Source of the DNA: Polyodon spathula
Lineage: Eukaryota; Chordata; Actinopteri; Acipenseriformes; Polyodontidae
Assembly (NCBI RefSeq): GCF_017654505.1
Contig: NC_054542.1
Coordinates: 930,001 to 994,000 of the forward strand
Direction of reading: 5' to 3'
DNA length: 64,000 nt
The notes beneath the pieces were generated by a model. It was not told where the DNA came from. It searched no databases and saw only the letters and a program-made list of their open reading frames with translations. Shown here piece by piece: positions 48,770 through 62,097 of the stretch (its first letter is position 1; each line of letters starts with the position of its first letter). The translations under genes were made by a program, and so were the position numbers.

Positions 48770-50680
48770 AACTAAATTGCCAAAATGGTTTAATAGATCA
48801 ATTAAAAAAAATATTCAGCGAAAAAAGACACTTTACAGAGCATTAAAAAGGGACCAAAAAGAAAGTACACAGAAAGAGTACATGGAACTGCAAACGTAAG
48901 TCAAAAAGGAAGTTAGAAAGGCCAAGAGAGAAAAAGAAATGAACATTGCTAAGGGAGCTAAAACCAATTCCAAAATGTTTTTCCAATATTACAACAGCAA
49001 GAGAACATTCAAAGAGGAGATTAAATGTCTAAGAGATACAAATGGCAAAATCGTTGATGAAGAAAAAAAAATAGCAAATATATTAAATGATTACTTTTCA
49101 CAAGTTTTTACAAAGGAAGATACGGACAACATGCCCCACATGCCATCCAGTTCCTATCCAGTTTTAAATAACTTTAGCATAACCGAGGCAGAAGTGTTAA
49201 AGGGACTAGGAGCTCTTAAAATAAACAAATCCCCTGGGCCGGATGAGATCCTCCCAATAGTACTCAAAGAAATGAAAGAAGTAATTTACAAACCGCTAAC
49301 CAAGATCATGCAACAGTCTCTTGACACAGGGGTGGTACCGACAGACTGGAAAATTGCAAACGTAATACCAATCCACAAAAAGGGAAACAAAACTGAACCA
49401 GGTAGACCAGTGAACTACAGACCAGTAAGCCTGACTTCTATTATATGCAAACTTATGGAAACTATAATAAGATCCAAAATGGAAAATGACCTATAACAGG
49501 GTCCTGGGAGACAGTCAACATGGTTTTAGGAAAGGGAGATCGTGTCTAACTAACTTGCTTGATTTTTTTGAGGATGCAACATTGATAATGGATAATTTCA
49601 AAGCATATGACATGGTTTATTTAGATTTCCAGAAAGCTTTTGACAAAGTCCCGCACAAAAGATTAATTCTCAAACTGAACGCAGTAGGGATTCAAGGAAA
49701 CACATGTACATGGATTAGGGAGTGGTTAACATGTAGAAAACAGAAAGTACTGATTAGAGGAAAAACCTCAGAATGGAGTGTGGTAACCAGTGGTGTACCA
49801 CAGGGATCAGTATTAGGTCCTCTGCTATTCCTAATCTACATTAATGATTTAGATTCTGGTATAGTAAGCAAACTTGTTAAATTTGCAGACGACACAAAAA
49901 TAGGAGGAGTGGCAAACACTGTTGCAGCAGCAAAGGTCATTCAAAATGATCTAGACAAGATTCAGAACTGGGCAGACACATGGCAAATTACATTTAATAG
50001 AGAAAAGTGTAAGGTACTGCACGCAGGAAATAAAAATGTACATTATAAATATCATATGGGAGATACTGAAATTGGAGAAGGAATCTATGAAAAAGACCTA
50101 GGAGTTTTTGTTGACTCAGAAATGTCTTCATCTAGACAATGTGGGGAAGCTATAAAAAAGGCTAACAAGATGCTCGGATACATTGTGAAAAGTGTTGAAT
50201 TTAAATCAAGGGAAGTAATGTTAAAACTGTACAATGCACTAGTAAGACCTCATCTTGAATATTGTGTGCAGTTCTGGTCACCTCGCTATAAAAAAGATAT
50301 TGCTGCTCTAGAAAGAGTGCAAAGAAGAGCGACCAGAATTATTCCGGGCTTAAAAGGCATGTCATATGCAGACAGGCTAAAAGAATTGAATCTGTTCAGT
50401 CTTGAACAAAGAAGACCTAATTCAAGCATTCAAAATTCTAAAAGGTATTGACAGTGTCGACCCAAGGGACTTTTTCAGCCTGAAAAAAGAAACAAGGACC
50501 AGGGGTCACAAATTGAGATTAGACAAATGGGCATTCAGAACAGAAAATAGGAGGCACTTTTTTACACAGAGAATCGTGAGGGTCTGGAGTCAACCCCCCA
50601 GTAATGTTGTTGAAGCTGACACTCTGGGATCCTTCAAGAAGCTGCTTGATGAGATTCTGGGATCAATAAGCTACTAACAA
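48770..50680 (+). pseudogene. LINE reverse transcriptase relic
   Basis: A linker (KWFNRSIKKN, KKEVRKAKRE) leads to the polymerase: KSPGPDEILPIVLKEM, NYRPVSLTSIICKLMETI, DSQHGFRKGRSCLTNLL, LDFQKAFDKVPHKRL (motif A), GVPQGSVLGPLLFLIYINDL (motif B) and KFADDTKI (motif C, both Asp kept). The C-terminal LERVQRRATRIIPGL and FKILKGIDSVDPRDFF follow. Frame changes occur near 49490 and 50420, and an in-frame stop lies near 48900. The catalytic residues survive, but no full protein can be made. Confidence 0.88.
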
Positions 50681-51094
50681 CCAAACGAGCAAGATGGGCC
50701 GAATGGCCTCCTCTCGTTTGTAAACTTTCTTATGTTCTTATGTTCTTAATGTTTCTGTGACAATTTGCCACCCCTAATAAGAATTAATAGTTATCTAAAA
50801 AAGTGAGAGGTTAGCAAGCAGGTTCATTATGACAAATTACAAACATAAAGTTAAAACAGTGCTGCCGAATAATTCCTTCAGAGCCAAATTGAATAGACCA
50901 GTGGTGGAGTGAAACAAAGATTAATGTCCTGAGCCGCCCAAAAGAAAGTGTTAATAAATGTTTAACGCTTAGATATGTTATATTTTGCTTTCGCTATACC
51001 CATTAGGCTTGTGTAGCAAAAGACACACTCTAGTAATTTATAGAAAACTATTTGAGTTTTTGTACTTCCTTTATAAAAGTGTCCCTTAGTAAAG

Positions 51095-51230
51095 GAACAG
51101 TGAAACCATGCTCAAGCATAAGTAAGCATTGTAAAACATGGCAATCCATAGTAAAGAATGTTAAATTAATATTACTGTATAACCATTGGAAAAACATGGG
51201 AGCACTGCAAACTTACTGTGCAAATGCACT
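51095..51230. repeat. GTAAAGCA-type interspersed repeat, copy 3
   Basis: GTGAAACCATGCTCAAGCAT, AAGTAAGCATTGTAAAACAT, CATAGTAAAGAATG, then ACATGGGAGCACTGCAAAC. More diverged than copies 1 and 4. Confidence 0.5.
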
Positions 51231-52289
51231 TTTATACAGGTTTGTTATGGTGTTTGCAATCTATTTTACTCCGAGATCTGTTCATCCAATACTGAGTTTT
51301 CCTACTTTTTCACTATAAACGGACTCCAACTGTTTCCAGTACCTTTGTCTTGATCTTGTGTCATGGTCTTCAGTAGTTGGCTCCACCTGTTTTATAGAAA
51401 ACCAGTAAATGGTTGATTACTCTATATGTGACAGAAGGGATTGCTGAAGAGTTTTATTTCCATTGTTATAGAGTTATTTTGTCATTGTTCTCTATGTTTA
51501 GCTCAGTAAATTAAAATGAATTATATTAATGGACACAAATATCATGAAAGACATACAATATTTTAGGCAAACTTGTTATAATATATTGCTAATATTGATT
51601 TAGTAAAACCACCCACAAAAAAGACTTCTTACAGCAAGCTATTTGAATATACATGTATAATTCAAAAGAGATACATGCCAAATGTCCATAGAAACACTAC
51701 AGACCTATCAGTTGTATCAGTTGGATTATCAGCTATAAAGCATGGGAGTTATACAGGGTTCATTTCTAATAGTTGGAACCTTTGTGTAGAAAATGCAAAT
51801 AGACAGTCAGGGGAAACCTAACCTTGTTTTATATAGTAGTCTTTCTTTGAAAGCTCAAGTGCGTTATATACAGGTTGACAAGAGGAGAGCTCATCTGCCA
51901 GGCAATCTCTATGCATCATTGTCTTTGTTACATTGTCCTGACAGCCAAAAAGAGACAAAGGCTGAATTATACCAACAGCTCCTGCATCTGCTTCAGTTGC
52001 TAATCATTTCAGAATATTTCACCTGAAATCTAATTTACGTGACACTTCAGTCTAGTTATCTGAATTACTTAAACAGAATATAGGTAGTGCATTGTTTAAA
52101 GGAAATGCAGAGAGAAGGACATTTACATGCAAATCTGATTTACAGCAGACAATGCGATTAGGAAAAAAGCTACTGGCCAATGCACATTGAAACAGTTACT
52201 GCTTGCCTGAATGATATTTAATCTCAAGTACGACTTCATTTACCTGACCATTTCTTTTTATTTAGTGTGCTCTAGCCCTTATTTTAAAA
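51231..52289. other. Intergenic, no feature recognised
   Basis: AT-rich DNA with no coding, terminal repeat or tandem signal that I can see. Confidence 0.55.
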
Positions 52290-52500
52290 GTTCCCCATAG
52301 TAAAACCATAGCAAAGTATAATAAAGCACAGATGAAGCATGGTAAAGCGTAGGGGAGCATTGTAAATTACAGAGAGGTATGCTAAAGCAAATTTAAAAGC
52401 ATGATAAACTATGGTATATGCATAGTACAACCATGGGAAAAGGGGAATGGGGAAACCTCAAAATGACTGTGGTAAACTTTAATAAGGATGTAAGCAATAA
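52290..52500. repeat. GTAAAGCA-type interspersed repeat, copy 4
   Basis: The order AAAACCATAGCAAAGTATAA, AAGCATGGTAAAGCGTAG, GAGCATTGTAAATTACAGAG, AGGTATGCTAAAG, ACAACCATGGG and GACTGTGGTAAACTTTAATA parallels copy 1. Confidence 0.6.
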
Positions 52501-53059
52501 CACACAATGCAGTGTGTAGTTGTTGTGAGACGACCCAGGCCTCTGGTGAATTGTAAGGCAACCAAGTGCTTTCAACCGCCTAAGAAGAGGATCAGTATAA
52601 CTGTGGTATAGCGTGTATAAAATTGTGTATTATATATTAGTGTAATGTCCGGGCCATTTAAAGGGGATATTTACAGGTCTGCTAGTTTAAGTAACAAAAA
52701 AAACCCCATCAACCTGGACACATGGTGAGCTGGTGGGTGGGAATGGGTAACACTGGAATCTCTTTCAATCGAAATGTAATTTTTCACAAAAAATATGTTA
52801 CAGTAGTGCCTCACTGAAACGGACATGTCTGGGGACATGTCGGGGGACAGACAGGTTGACCAAAATAAAAGTGTCCAGTTTACAAAAAAAATTAATTAAA
52901 TAAAATAAATAATACATGTATAGAGATTAATTTATTTTAAATGTATTAATCATTGCACTGAAATAGCATTAATGAGTTCTCTGTACACATTACAGTCTGT
53001 CAAAATACAAATCTCTACAGTAGGCCTTTACAGTATACAGTACAGTAGTAAAATAAATA

Positions 53060-53648
53060 CCGTATTCCCTCGAATTTAAGATGCAGCCCAAATTTCCCAC
53101 CCTCAATTTGAGGAAAAAATAAACATCAAATAAATATGCATTTACAAAGATACAACCTCAGTTATGCATGTGGAGACAGTTTGCGGCCGTCTGCTATCAC
53201 ACGGAGCATTACAGTTAAGTGCTACTTCTCCTTTCCAGTCATGATTACTAACACCTGCTTTTCTCCCAGTTTGTGAATTGTGGTATTACTTGGCATGTCG
53301 AAAAATATGGGGGTCTGATCAACATTTCCAAGCTGGTACTGTTTGTAGAAACACTGAAATTGTAAAAGCCTGTATGTCACGGATGATTCAAGATCGTGCA
53401 TTAACGTTTTTGTTTGTCTTTTCTCAGCAGTAAGTCACGTTGCTGCTGGTGTATTCCAGCAATGACGTCTTTATTCGTCTTTTCTCAGCAGTTAGTCACG
53501 TTGCTGTTTGTGTACTCGGGTAGTCAAGTCTTTTGTTTGACGATTTTAATACACACATCACTATATTGTACTAAAATTTAAGACACAGTCTAGTTTGAGA
53601 AGCAAAAAATGGTTAAAAAGAGTGCTTCTTATATTTGAAGGAATACGG
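53060..53648 (-). mobile_element. pogo/Tigger-type DNA transposon relic, 589 bp
   Basis: The ends are inverted: CCGTATTCCCTCGAATTTAA at 53060 pairs with the complement of TTATATTTGAAGGAATACGG ending at 53648. A TA dinucleotide flanks each end (53058-53059, 53649-53650). Inside, on the minus strand, is a pogo-family DDE fragment. About 60 bp are duplicated in tandem near 53417-53515 (CTTTTCTCAGCAGTAAGTCA and CTTTTCTCAGCAGTTAGTCA). Full pogo elements are 2 kb or more, so this is an internal deletion derivative. Confidence 0.82.
53229..53350 (-). pseudogene. pogo-family transposase DDE fragment
   Basis: About 41 codons in one frame: FYKQYQLGNVDQTPIFFDMP then SNTTIHKLGEKQVLVIMTG and KEK before a stop. 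The N-V-D-Q-T-P-I-F-F-D-M-P block corresponds to the pogo/Tigger/CENP-B-type motif around the first catalytic Asp (usually N-x-D-E-T-P-V-x-F-D-x-P). No other transposase parts remain. Confidence 0.8.
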
Positions 53649-54416
53649 TAAATACCTAGTACACTGTCTTTTTACTTTAGCTTATAGGCTACCGGTAAGA
53701 CAAAATAAATCAACTGCAATGAAATAATTGCAATTATCATAGAGAATTACAAATATTTTCATCGTGCTTTTTCAGATGCGTGACCCTGGGTGGAAATACT
53801 GGCATCAATAAAAAATAGGTTTTTAATATTCTACATAAGCTTCAACAGTAAGCCATTATACAATATAACAATTTTTATATATTCACCTATAGCATGGTTC
53901 GTATGTGACAAAAAATTAGATGTTCTCAGAATTGGTCTACTTCTCAGAGATGGACCAGTTTTCATCAAGGAATGCGATGTTGTGGCCAGAGAAGTCACTT
54001 TTGTGGATGATTTGCAAACAGTAAACTAGATTGAACTAACTCGTGCAAGATTTAGGAAGAACAGAGCGTATCAACTAAGTGCATTTTTAGTATCATCTTT
54101 TCCAAAAGTTACCGGCACCTTGACCACATCGAATAACCTTTTTGTCCCTAATGATGTGTATTTCCAGACATATCTCCAAATGCTTAGCTCAAAGCATCAG
54201 GTTTTTTAACCAATTATAGTCACCAATTATGTTTTTTTTTTTATTTTCACCATTCCTAGTTTGGCTATGCCCAATCATAGAGTTTAACTGAACTGTAGAA
54301 ACTCAGGGCAGATCATACCAATTTTCTATTATTCTTTATTGTAAAGGCTGGTATTCAAGTATTGCTTTGATATACTCTGGAATTGCTATATATTCTAACA
54401 TAACACTGACATGGTA

Positions 54417-54426
<10 letters not shown>

Positions 54427-54487
<61 letters not shown>
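54427..54487. repeat. (TA)n microsatellite
   Basis: About 30 TA units following a short TG run. Confidence 0.96.
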
Positions 54488-54489
<2 letters not shown>

Positions 54490-55130
54490 GAAAAATGACT
54501 ATATCGAAGTGGTATTTCAGAAAGGAAACATCCACCATAAGTTGACAGAATCTTTACTTTGTTTTGACAGAAGGACCAAGAGACATAATATACTCTGGCC
54601 CATGGCCTTGTCCATTGAGCTCTGGGCTGCCCGTGTGCTGGCTGACTGAGATGAATGTTTATTGCTGGATGATGCTCTTGCCAGCGAGCAAGATGTGGCA
54701 CTCTGGCCATGTTCCACTGCCCCTGTACTGGCTGATTGTAATGAAATGGTTACGGATTAATGATAGTCATCCCAGTGGCAGGATCATGGCACTCTGAGCC
54801 ACCTTCCCCATGTGGTGATGAATTGTTATGAAATGATTATTAGCAGTTATAGCCAGCGCTGGACTGGACAAGGCACGCTGCAAGGTGAAGGCAGAGGGGG
54901 AGGATGAGTAGGGGCGGATCCACCTTTCATTTCCATTAAAAAAATGTTCCATTAAAGTTTTGCCACCAAGTAATTATGTCAGAGAAAAAAGTTCGGTTTT
55001 TGTTTCATTTATTTTTGTTTGTATAAACCCCCCTTGTAAATAATAAACATGCGTAGTTGCGCTTCACTGTAATTACTGTCTGAAGTCTGCTTTTTACACA
55101 AGTTGTCTGCCTTGACTGTCAGTCACTCTA
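54490..55130 (+). mobile_element. Possible LTR, plus orientation
   Basis: GC-richer than its surroundings. It contains GTATAAACCCCC near 55021 and AATAAA at about 55041, followed within about 90 bp by CAGTCACTCTATCA, like the ends of the other LTRs here. A duplicated theme (TGGCACTCTGGCCATG, TGGCACTCTGAGCCA) occurs inside. Boundaries and class are unproven. Confidence 0.35.
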
Positions 55131-57060
55131 TCATAATATAATATATAATTCATGTCAGGGATGCTATTTGCAGAAAGCGTTTTTCAGTTATATGGTGGAC
55201 AGGTGATAGTAGTGACCACTGTGATGGTGACAAAGCACCAAAGGGCATATGCTGAATGCAGAAAGTAAAAGCAAAATTCAAACATACTGAAAAAGAGGAC
55301 TTCTATACTGGATTTTGGTTTTTGTAAGCAACAAAATGTTTTATTGTAAGAATTGAGTGATTAAATGCATAAGAAAGTAGTTAACCGAATTCCCTGACAA
55401 ACATTGGTTTTCAGCAGAGATAGTATTACTGTAACATTATCCAGAATACTTTATAGCAGGGTGTTATGACAGGATGTTCCTGGAGCCAGATAGAAAACAA
55501 ATACAAGTACAAGGTGAAAAGTACAGTTGTGTGAAGCATTCCATTGTTCACTTAAAATGACTTGACTTCAGGCGGCTAAAACATATTACGCTTTGAGTGC
55601 AATTAGAAAGCTAATTTTATACCATGTATATGGTTTGTAAACTTGAAAGGTATTACTGTCAGGCTAAATCATAGATCTCCCTTAACTGGAACGACAATAC
55701 GATTGAAATTAGATTATGCACATGCACATTGAATTGATTACGACATTGGGGTCTAACCTTACCTTTGATATGTGACAAACAATATGTTTCTTTAACCTTG
55801 TATAATATGTTTATACAATATGTTTCTTAAACCTCTAATAAGATGTATAACTCCCTTTTAAAATGTGCGTTGGTTAGATGTGACTTTGAATTCTCTTTGT
55901 GACTTGGGATGGGAAACTGAGATCACAAATGAAACCTTATTATCAAGAAAGTTCAGTAACACAGATGTAACTCCAAGAAGGTAAGTAAAAAGTGATTTTT
56001 ATATTTTTGTGAAAAACAAAAACATTCACTACAGGGCAATGGAACTTGTCATCTGCAGACAAGATTCAGCAAGGGCTCTGTGGCAGTCTGTAAGAGATGC
56101 TGTTACTGCTGTTGTTAATATAGGCACCATTTAGAGAGCGTAGAATGCAGCATTGTACCTGGAAAAACACAACACATTATTGAAACCAATAACTGTTTAA
56201 TTTGCAATGGAAAGTCAAACTTTATAAGTACAGGTTAGTAAAATAGTGCCATTTTCATCACTGTATTGTAATTTATGTTCTCAGGTGTTCCCTGAAATAA
56301 TACAGCTAGTGGACTTCTTAAACTATTTAGTCCTTCAAGTTTGTTCTTAAGAAGAAAGGAAAAAAGCAGGCCCTATTAACAAAGCTTTAAATCAATTATT
56401 TCTATCAGTATTCCACATTTCTGTAGTCCAAAAGAAATTCATAATACAGTGTGATTAGAAAGTATCAATACTGCATTGATGTGATAAACTTACTTTCTAG
56501 TCACCCTGTACTTTGGCTCCCCCTTTTGTAGGAAATAAAATATTACAATGAACTCCTCCTTGTGACCCGTTCGAATTAAGACCACGCCCTCTGACAGTCC
56601 TTTTCAATCTGGAGACGTCGGTGGGGTTCTCCGACAAGTGGGACCAGCTCTCTATCAGAATAAATTTACTTGGTATGTTTGATAGTCAAAACAGAGATAT
56701 TCAAATGTTACCTAGCAACCTGTTTCAGTAAACTGTACATGTAAAATATATTGAGTACTGCACCTGCTGGTCTGTCACCTGTTTTTAATAGTTTAGTTGA
56801 TCAGTTCATGCCATCAGGATAACCAACCACTGTATTTGAGGGTACAGGAGAATCCTCCTGGATTTCATGACCCAGGTGCAATTATGTAATAAATGCTCCA
56901 GTAAAATTCCATTTTGGCTTATCTGGGGTGGAGTGAGGTATATTTTGATTATTGTAACCCTTAAGCATTTTATGATTTGTAGCTAATTTATTAATTACAC
57001 ATTTATTATATGGCATGTAGTACATAGCACTAGGGAAGGGCTTGACAGGCAATACTGTAT
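55131..57060. other. Intergenic, no feature recognised
   Basis: AT-rich DNA. A moderately GC-rich patch at 56560-56650 shows no open frame with splice sites. Nothing else seen. Confidence 0.5.
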
Positions 57061-57061
57061 A

Positions 57062-58490
57062 CAGTCACAGATAATTCAAGAAAACGTTAGAAACAAGTGT
57101 TTCGTGAACATAAGCCACTAATTACACAATTTCTGGTAATTTTAATAAACAATCTTTATTAAAAAACAAAAGCCCAAGTAATTTTAAATATGTGTTCATG
57201 ACAAAAGTATTGGCACCTTTACATAGAGTCTGTAAAAATGTAATATAACTAATTAATTAAAAATTACACTAATTGATTCAAACTATTACACAGTAATTAA
57301 GTTGCATTATAAAGTCAGTAACCGGTAATATAAATATCTGTTGAAGAACCTTTTGGCAACACAGCAGATGGATTCACATTTGAGAAAAGCACTCGTAGTA
57401 AACTACAACAAAGGAAATGGCTACAGAACAGTATCAAAGAAATATGGAATACCAAAATCCACAATCAGAGAAATAAGAAGCACCACAGAACAAATTTAAA
57501 AGAAGTGGATGTCCAAAACAAATTATGAGAGCAGCAGGTAGGAGAATTGTCCGAGCAACTAAAAAAAAATCCAAGATTAACAGCCTCACCCACAGAAAGC
57601 ATCAGGCATAATCGTGCAGGAATGAGCTGTACAAAGGCCCCTGAACGGAGAAGAGTTGTGTGCAGGTAGACCTCGCTGTAAACCGTCTAAAATTTACCAA
57701 GAAATATGAACAGGAATCTGAAGCATTCTTCAACAAAATGATCTGGTCCAATGAGACTACAATAAACCTGTTACCCAAAAATGGACAACATTATGTTTAG
57801 AAAAAAAGGGAAAGCCTTCAATGAAGAAAATCGCGTACCTTCAGTTAAACATGGAGGTGGTTCGATCACCACATGGGGGTGTTCAGTTCAGGGACTTGAG
57901 ACATTCATGTGATTGAAGATGGAACAAGTGCTGCCATGTATCAAAACATTTAACAAAGGACAATGAAACATCTGCTCATATGCTGGGCTGACAGACAATT
58001 TATCTTCGAACACAACAGCGACCCAAAGCATACGGCTAAGTCAACTGGAATCCTATAACAAAACAAATAATAAAAAGTTCTGGATAGGCCTTAGCAAATC
58101 ACCAGATCTCAAGCCAACAGACATGCTTTTTATTGATCCGAAAAAAAAGCTGTAACCAAGTTCTGTGTAGCCAACCTGTCTGAGAATAAGGGCCAGATTT
58201 CACCAACAAGATGAAACATACTGGTTAAGAATGATCATAAATGCCTGAAAGCCGTAATGAAAGCAATTCCAAAGCAGGGGTGCCAATACATGAACAAATG
58301 TCATGAACAAATACTTTAAATGAAATGAGTTTGTTTGTTTTTGATAAAGATGACTTGTTAAATTACCAGAAATTGTGTATTTTGCTTTTTGTTCTATTTA
58401 AAAGTGGTTAAAGTGTACTGGTTGTTCTTCATCTGTTACCTTGAATTGTAGTATAAGAAGCCTAGGGTGCCAGCACTTCTCTCTCGACTG
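57062..58490 (+). mobile_element. Tc1-type transposon (copy D), full length, degraded
   Basis: Ends are at CAGTC (57062) and GACTG (58490), each flanked by TA. A perfect 20-bp inner inverted repeat TACACAATTTCTGGTAATTT occurs at 57123-57142 and inverted at 58360-58379. Farther in, TATTGGCACC (57210) faces GGGTGCCAATA (58278), and GGGTGCCAGCAC recurs near the right end, fitting the IR/DR plan with two binding sites per arm. The outer left arm is strongly diverged. Length 1429 bp. Confidence 0.8.
57368..58250 (+). pseudogene. Tc1-family transposase relic (copy D)
   Basis: Reading pieces include MDSHLRKALVVNYNKGNGYR, TVSKKYGIPKSTIREI (helix-turn-helix), [25 protein letters not shown], and, in another frame, ADRQFIFEHNSDPKH (the second-Asp region, with a degenerate QQDN). 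Many stops and frame changes make it clearly dead. Confidence 0.8.
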
Positions 58491-58499
58491 TATTCCATT

Positions 58500-58835
58500 A
58501 GCTTATTTCAACCAAACAGACGTGTGCTTAAAGTGAGAAGAAAACTGTCAGTAACAGCACTGAAGATTAAATTAATCTTTTATTGCACAGCATTTGATTT
58601 CACACAAAGGATAAAAACATTTATAAAAAACAAAAATCAGTAATCAAATACAGTATTACTAATGTCTTCATTCAGTCATTAAAAAATACAACCTAATTTA
58701 CATCACTTAATTTTAGGAGACATCACACCGGCTCACAAAAACACATTAGGATTCATCTTTAACAGAGGGTTCTGATTTTAGGGGTAATTAAGCCAGATTA
58801 GCCCCGAGTTGAATTTTTCAAAATAAACTGAACAT

Positions 58836-58878
<43 letters not shown>

Positions 58879-60059
58879 AGTACACAAATAATAAGGAATG
58901 GAATGTGTTTCTTTTAAGAAAAATTGGAGGCAAACTCCACTGGCAATTACCACTAATTGAAGCACAGCAATGCTGCACAGGCCGTGAACAAAATACACAT
59001 GTTCACTTCCAGTTAAGACTAGTTTAATTCCAGTGCATTACATTGATTGACTTTTGAGAAAAATCTGTTCTTTCATCAATGACTCGTCTTATGTCTGTAC
59101 TTGTATTTGTTTTTGTAGTGACGTTACTATAACTGTATTTTAGGAGGGCCACACCAAATGTATTGAACAAGCTTACCTTCCAAAGGGTTTAGTCCATTAT
59201 GTATACTCTACTCTATCCGTTCATTTTATACTATTGTGTACTTTTTATCATCAATAAGTATTGCTATATATTTAGTTCAATGTATCTAGTGGAATTCATT
59301 ACTATTATGGAAACATGCAGTTGTTTTGTGTGGTGATGCATTCAGGCTCTGGGTTTATACATTTTTTTCAATGTTTTATGAGGGAAGATAAAATGTGAAA
59401 CAAATACATTTCAGTGAAGTTTATATGGCACAAGGACATGGTATACAGCATATTTTTAGTTACACAAGTCTGGCACAGTTGAGAGTTTAAAACTAGTGAG
59501 GTAAAACGACGAGATATAATTCATATGAAAAACCACAACCAACAATGGTGTAGCTTCCTATGCCTACTGTAATACATGCAGTGTCCATTTCTCAAGCTTT
59601 TTGAGAGAGACCAATATATAACTTTCCCTTTAGCTGCAGTGTATGAATGTGAGTGTCGGTGTATTTCTTTTTTGTGAGACTGCTATTCCTGCAGTTGTAT
59701 TTTAGGTGACTTCATATCATATTTTTACCACCTAACCAATCCCAAAATATAGATAACACAAGATTAAACTGTGCAACAGAAAGAAAAAAAAAACACCATC
59801 AATATATACCTAACCTTTTCCCTTACATATTCTACAAAATAAATTATGAATACAATTTCTTGTTCTGTTTCCTAATAAGCATCTTTGATTTCCTACTTAT
59901 TGAAGTTTTAATTCAATTATTGATTTAGAAGTTTATAAATTTTTATTTTGGGCCAAATTTCATGAAACAGTATGAAAGTTACAAAGTTCAATTACCCTTC
60001 AAAACAGTAAATTGTTTTGCTTGCAATCATGACAAAAAGACCAAAGAAAAAGACTGGAT
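58500..60059 (-). other. NHLRC3 3' UTR and downstream DNA
   Basis: It follows the NHLRC3 stop codon. Minus-strand AATAAA-type signals lie near 59941 and near 58576; either might end the transcript. An (AAT)n tract lies at 58838-58876. No other gene seen. Confidence 0.45.
58838..58876. repeat. (AAT)n microsatellite
   Basis: About 13 AAT units. Confidence 0.96.
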
Positions 60060-60291
60060 TTATGTATAGATTGGTATAAATTTCTGTGCTTGCTGTGCCC
60101 CGATTTCAGCCACATAAAGATCTCCATTCTTCAGGTCCAATTCAACAAGGTGAGGTTTGACGTCTTCACCCAGCTGGATAACACTTACTATCTTACAGAA
60201 CCCGATAGCTCCCACTGGTGGTGCTTCCAAGATAGATATTTGATTGCTGTTCAACTGGGCAACAATGAAATATTTCTGGTCTGGTGTCAGC
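60060..60291 (-). CDS. NHLRC3: NHLRC3 last coding exon
   Basis: The acceptor is GTTTTACAG. The first base completes Arg, and 76 codons plus a stop (TAA at 60062-60060) follow. It ends [16 protein letters not shown]. Confidence 0.95.
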
Positions 60292-60541
60292 CTGTAAAAC
60301 ACAGATAAAATAAATTGCAACAGAAGCCTGCTTTGTCACCAGGGTTGTTGAGCTGCAATCAGAGTGTCTTGAATGAAAAGGCAGATGTACTTATGGCTTT
60401 CTATACTGCTGGGGGGTTTGTATAAAAAAGACTATAATGTGTAAAGGGGGGAATCAGAAATACATTGCTTACTGGTTAAGTAACCAGCAGAATGTCCAAT
60501 GATGCATTTATTCAGACATTAAAAAAAACAAAAACAAAAAA

Positions 60542-60582
<41 letters not shown>

Positions 60583-62017
60583 CAAAAGTTTGAGTACACT
60601 TGCTGGAAACTAGGTTTTTTTCATAACTGACAATGTTTTATCTCACATACATTTCGTAAACACTTGAAAATGAAAACACGTTACAATATACAAAACAAAA
60701 CATAAGGAGTATCAAAGCAATATTCAAGAAAATTTAAAATTGTCTCTAAATCTTGGATTCCTCAAAATAGCCACCTTTTGCCTTAATAACAGCCTCACAA
60801 ACACGAGGCATTGGGTTAACAAGTTTCAGCAGGAAATCACCTGACATGACAATACTTTCCTTCTTCGCCAGATAGTTCTTGCACAACTTTGAGGTGTGTT
60901 TCGGGTCATTATCTGGCTGAAGAATGAAGGACTGCCAAACTAGCTGTAATCCTGACGGAATGGCATGCCCGGTTGAGCTTGCCGTGGACTTGGTAAAGAT
61001 CACCAACTCTGTCACCAATAAAGCAACCCCAGACCACGACACTGCCTCCTCCATGCTTGACAGTGGGAACCACACATGCAGAACCCATTCGCTCACCCTC
61101 TCTGCGTCTTACAAATACTTGGTGGTTGAACCCAAATATTACAATTTTGACTCATCGGTCCAATAGACTGACTTCCACTCCTCAAATGTCCAGTTTCTGT
61201 GTTTTTTGGCCCAGGCAAGTCTCTTCCTCTTATTCTGCACTCTTAGCAATGGTTTCTTTGCAGCAATTCTTCCAGATAGGCCAGCTTCACGCAATCTCCT
61301 CTGAACAGTAGCACTTAGTGGAGCTTGTTTTTCAGGGGCAGTTAATCGCCGGTTTCGCAGACTTGTGACTCGAATGAGCTTGTTCTCCGATTCTGAGGTC
61401 ACCCTTGGCTTGCCTGACCTTGTTCGGTCCTCATGAGTGCCAGTTTCTTCAAATCATTTGATGGTCTTGGCCACAGCAGTTACAGACACTTGCAAAGTTC
61501 TTGTGATTTGTCTTAAAGATTGACCTCCATTTCTTAAAATAATGACAGTCTTTTTTCTTTGCTTAACTGAGCGTATTTTGCCATTTTCTGCTTCCTTACA
61601 TTCAGGAATGCCAAACTTGCGCCTATGCTACCTATATTTATAGTAATCATGGACCCTTACCTGTTAACAATAATTGGTGACAAAAGGTTAATTAGGTAAC
61701 ATGCTAGTTAACTCAGAGAACACCTAACAAAGACACTTTTATACTTCCAACACTGTCTTATACACATTTCAGACTTTTAACTGACTTGGGCTTCAGACTG
61801 AAATCCCCTTGCTTTGGGTGACCATTTCATTGAAATTGAAAAGATTTATATTTAAATTAAATTTTTGAATGAAATTCACCTATGATTAACTGCTTATATA
61901 AGTACACTATCATATAATGAAATATTAACTGTTTATAGACAAGTTTATACAGTTAAAAGCATAGATAATCACAAAAAACCTGGTTTCAAGCAGGTGTACT
62001 CAAACTTTTGACTGGTA

Positions 62018-62097
<80 letters not shown>

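Larger units (their letters stand above)
48150..50745 (+). mobile_element. CR1-type non-LTR retrotransposon (LINE), inactive
   Basis: It carries, in order, an apurinic-type endonuclease, a linker, a reverse transcriptase and a CR1-type C-terminal region, then a 3' UTR with GGGCCGAATGGCCTCCTCTC and closing TTCTTATG octamers (50727-50745). Terminal octamer repeats of this kind are typical of the CR1 clade. The 5' end lacks ORF1 and the true start, an internal deletion removes the end of the endonuclease, and frameshifts break the polymerase. The assignment to CR1 is by domain order and 3' end, not by tree. Confidence 0.85.
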
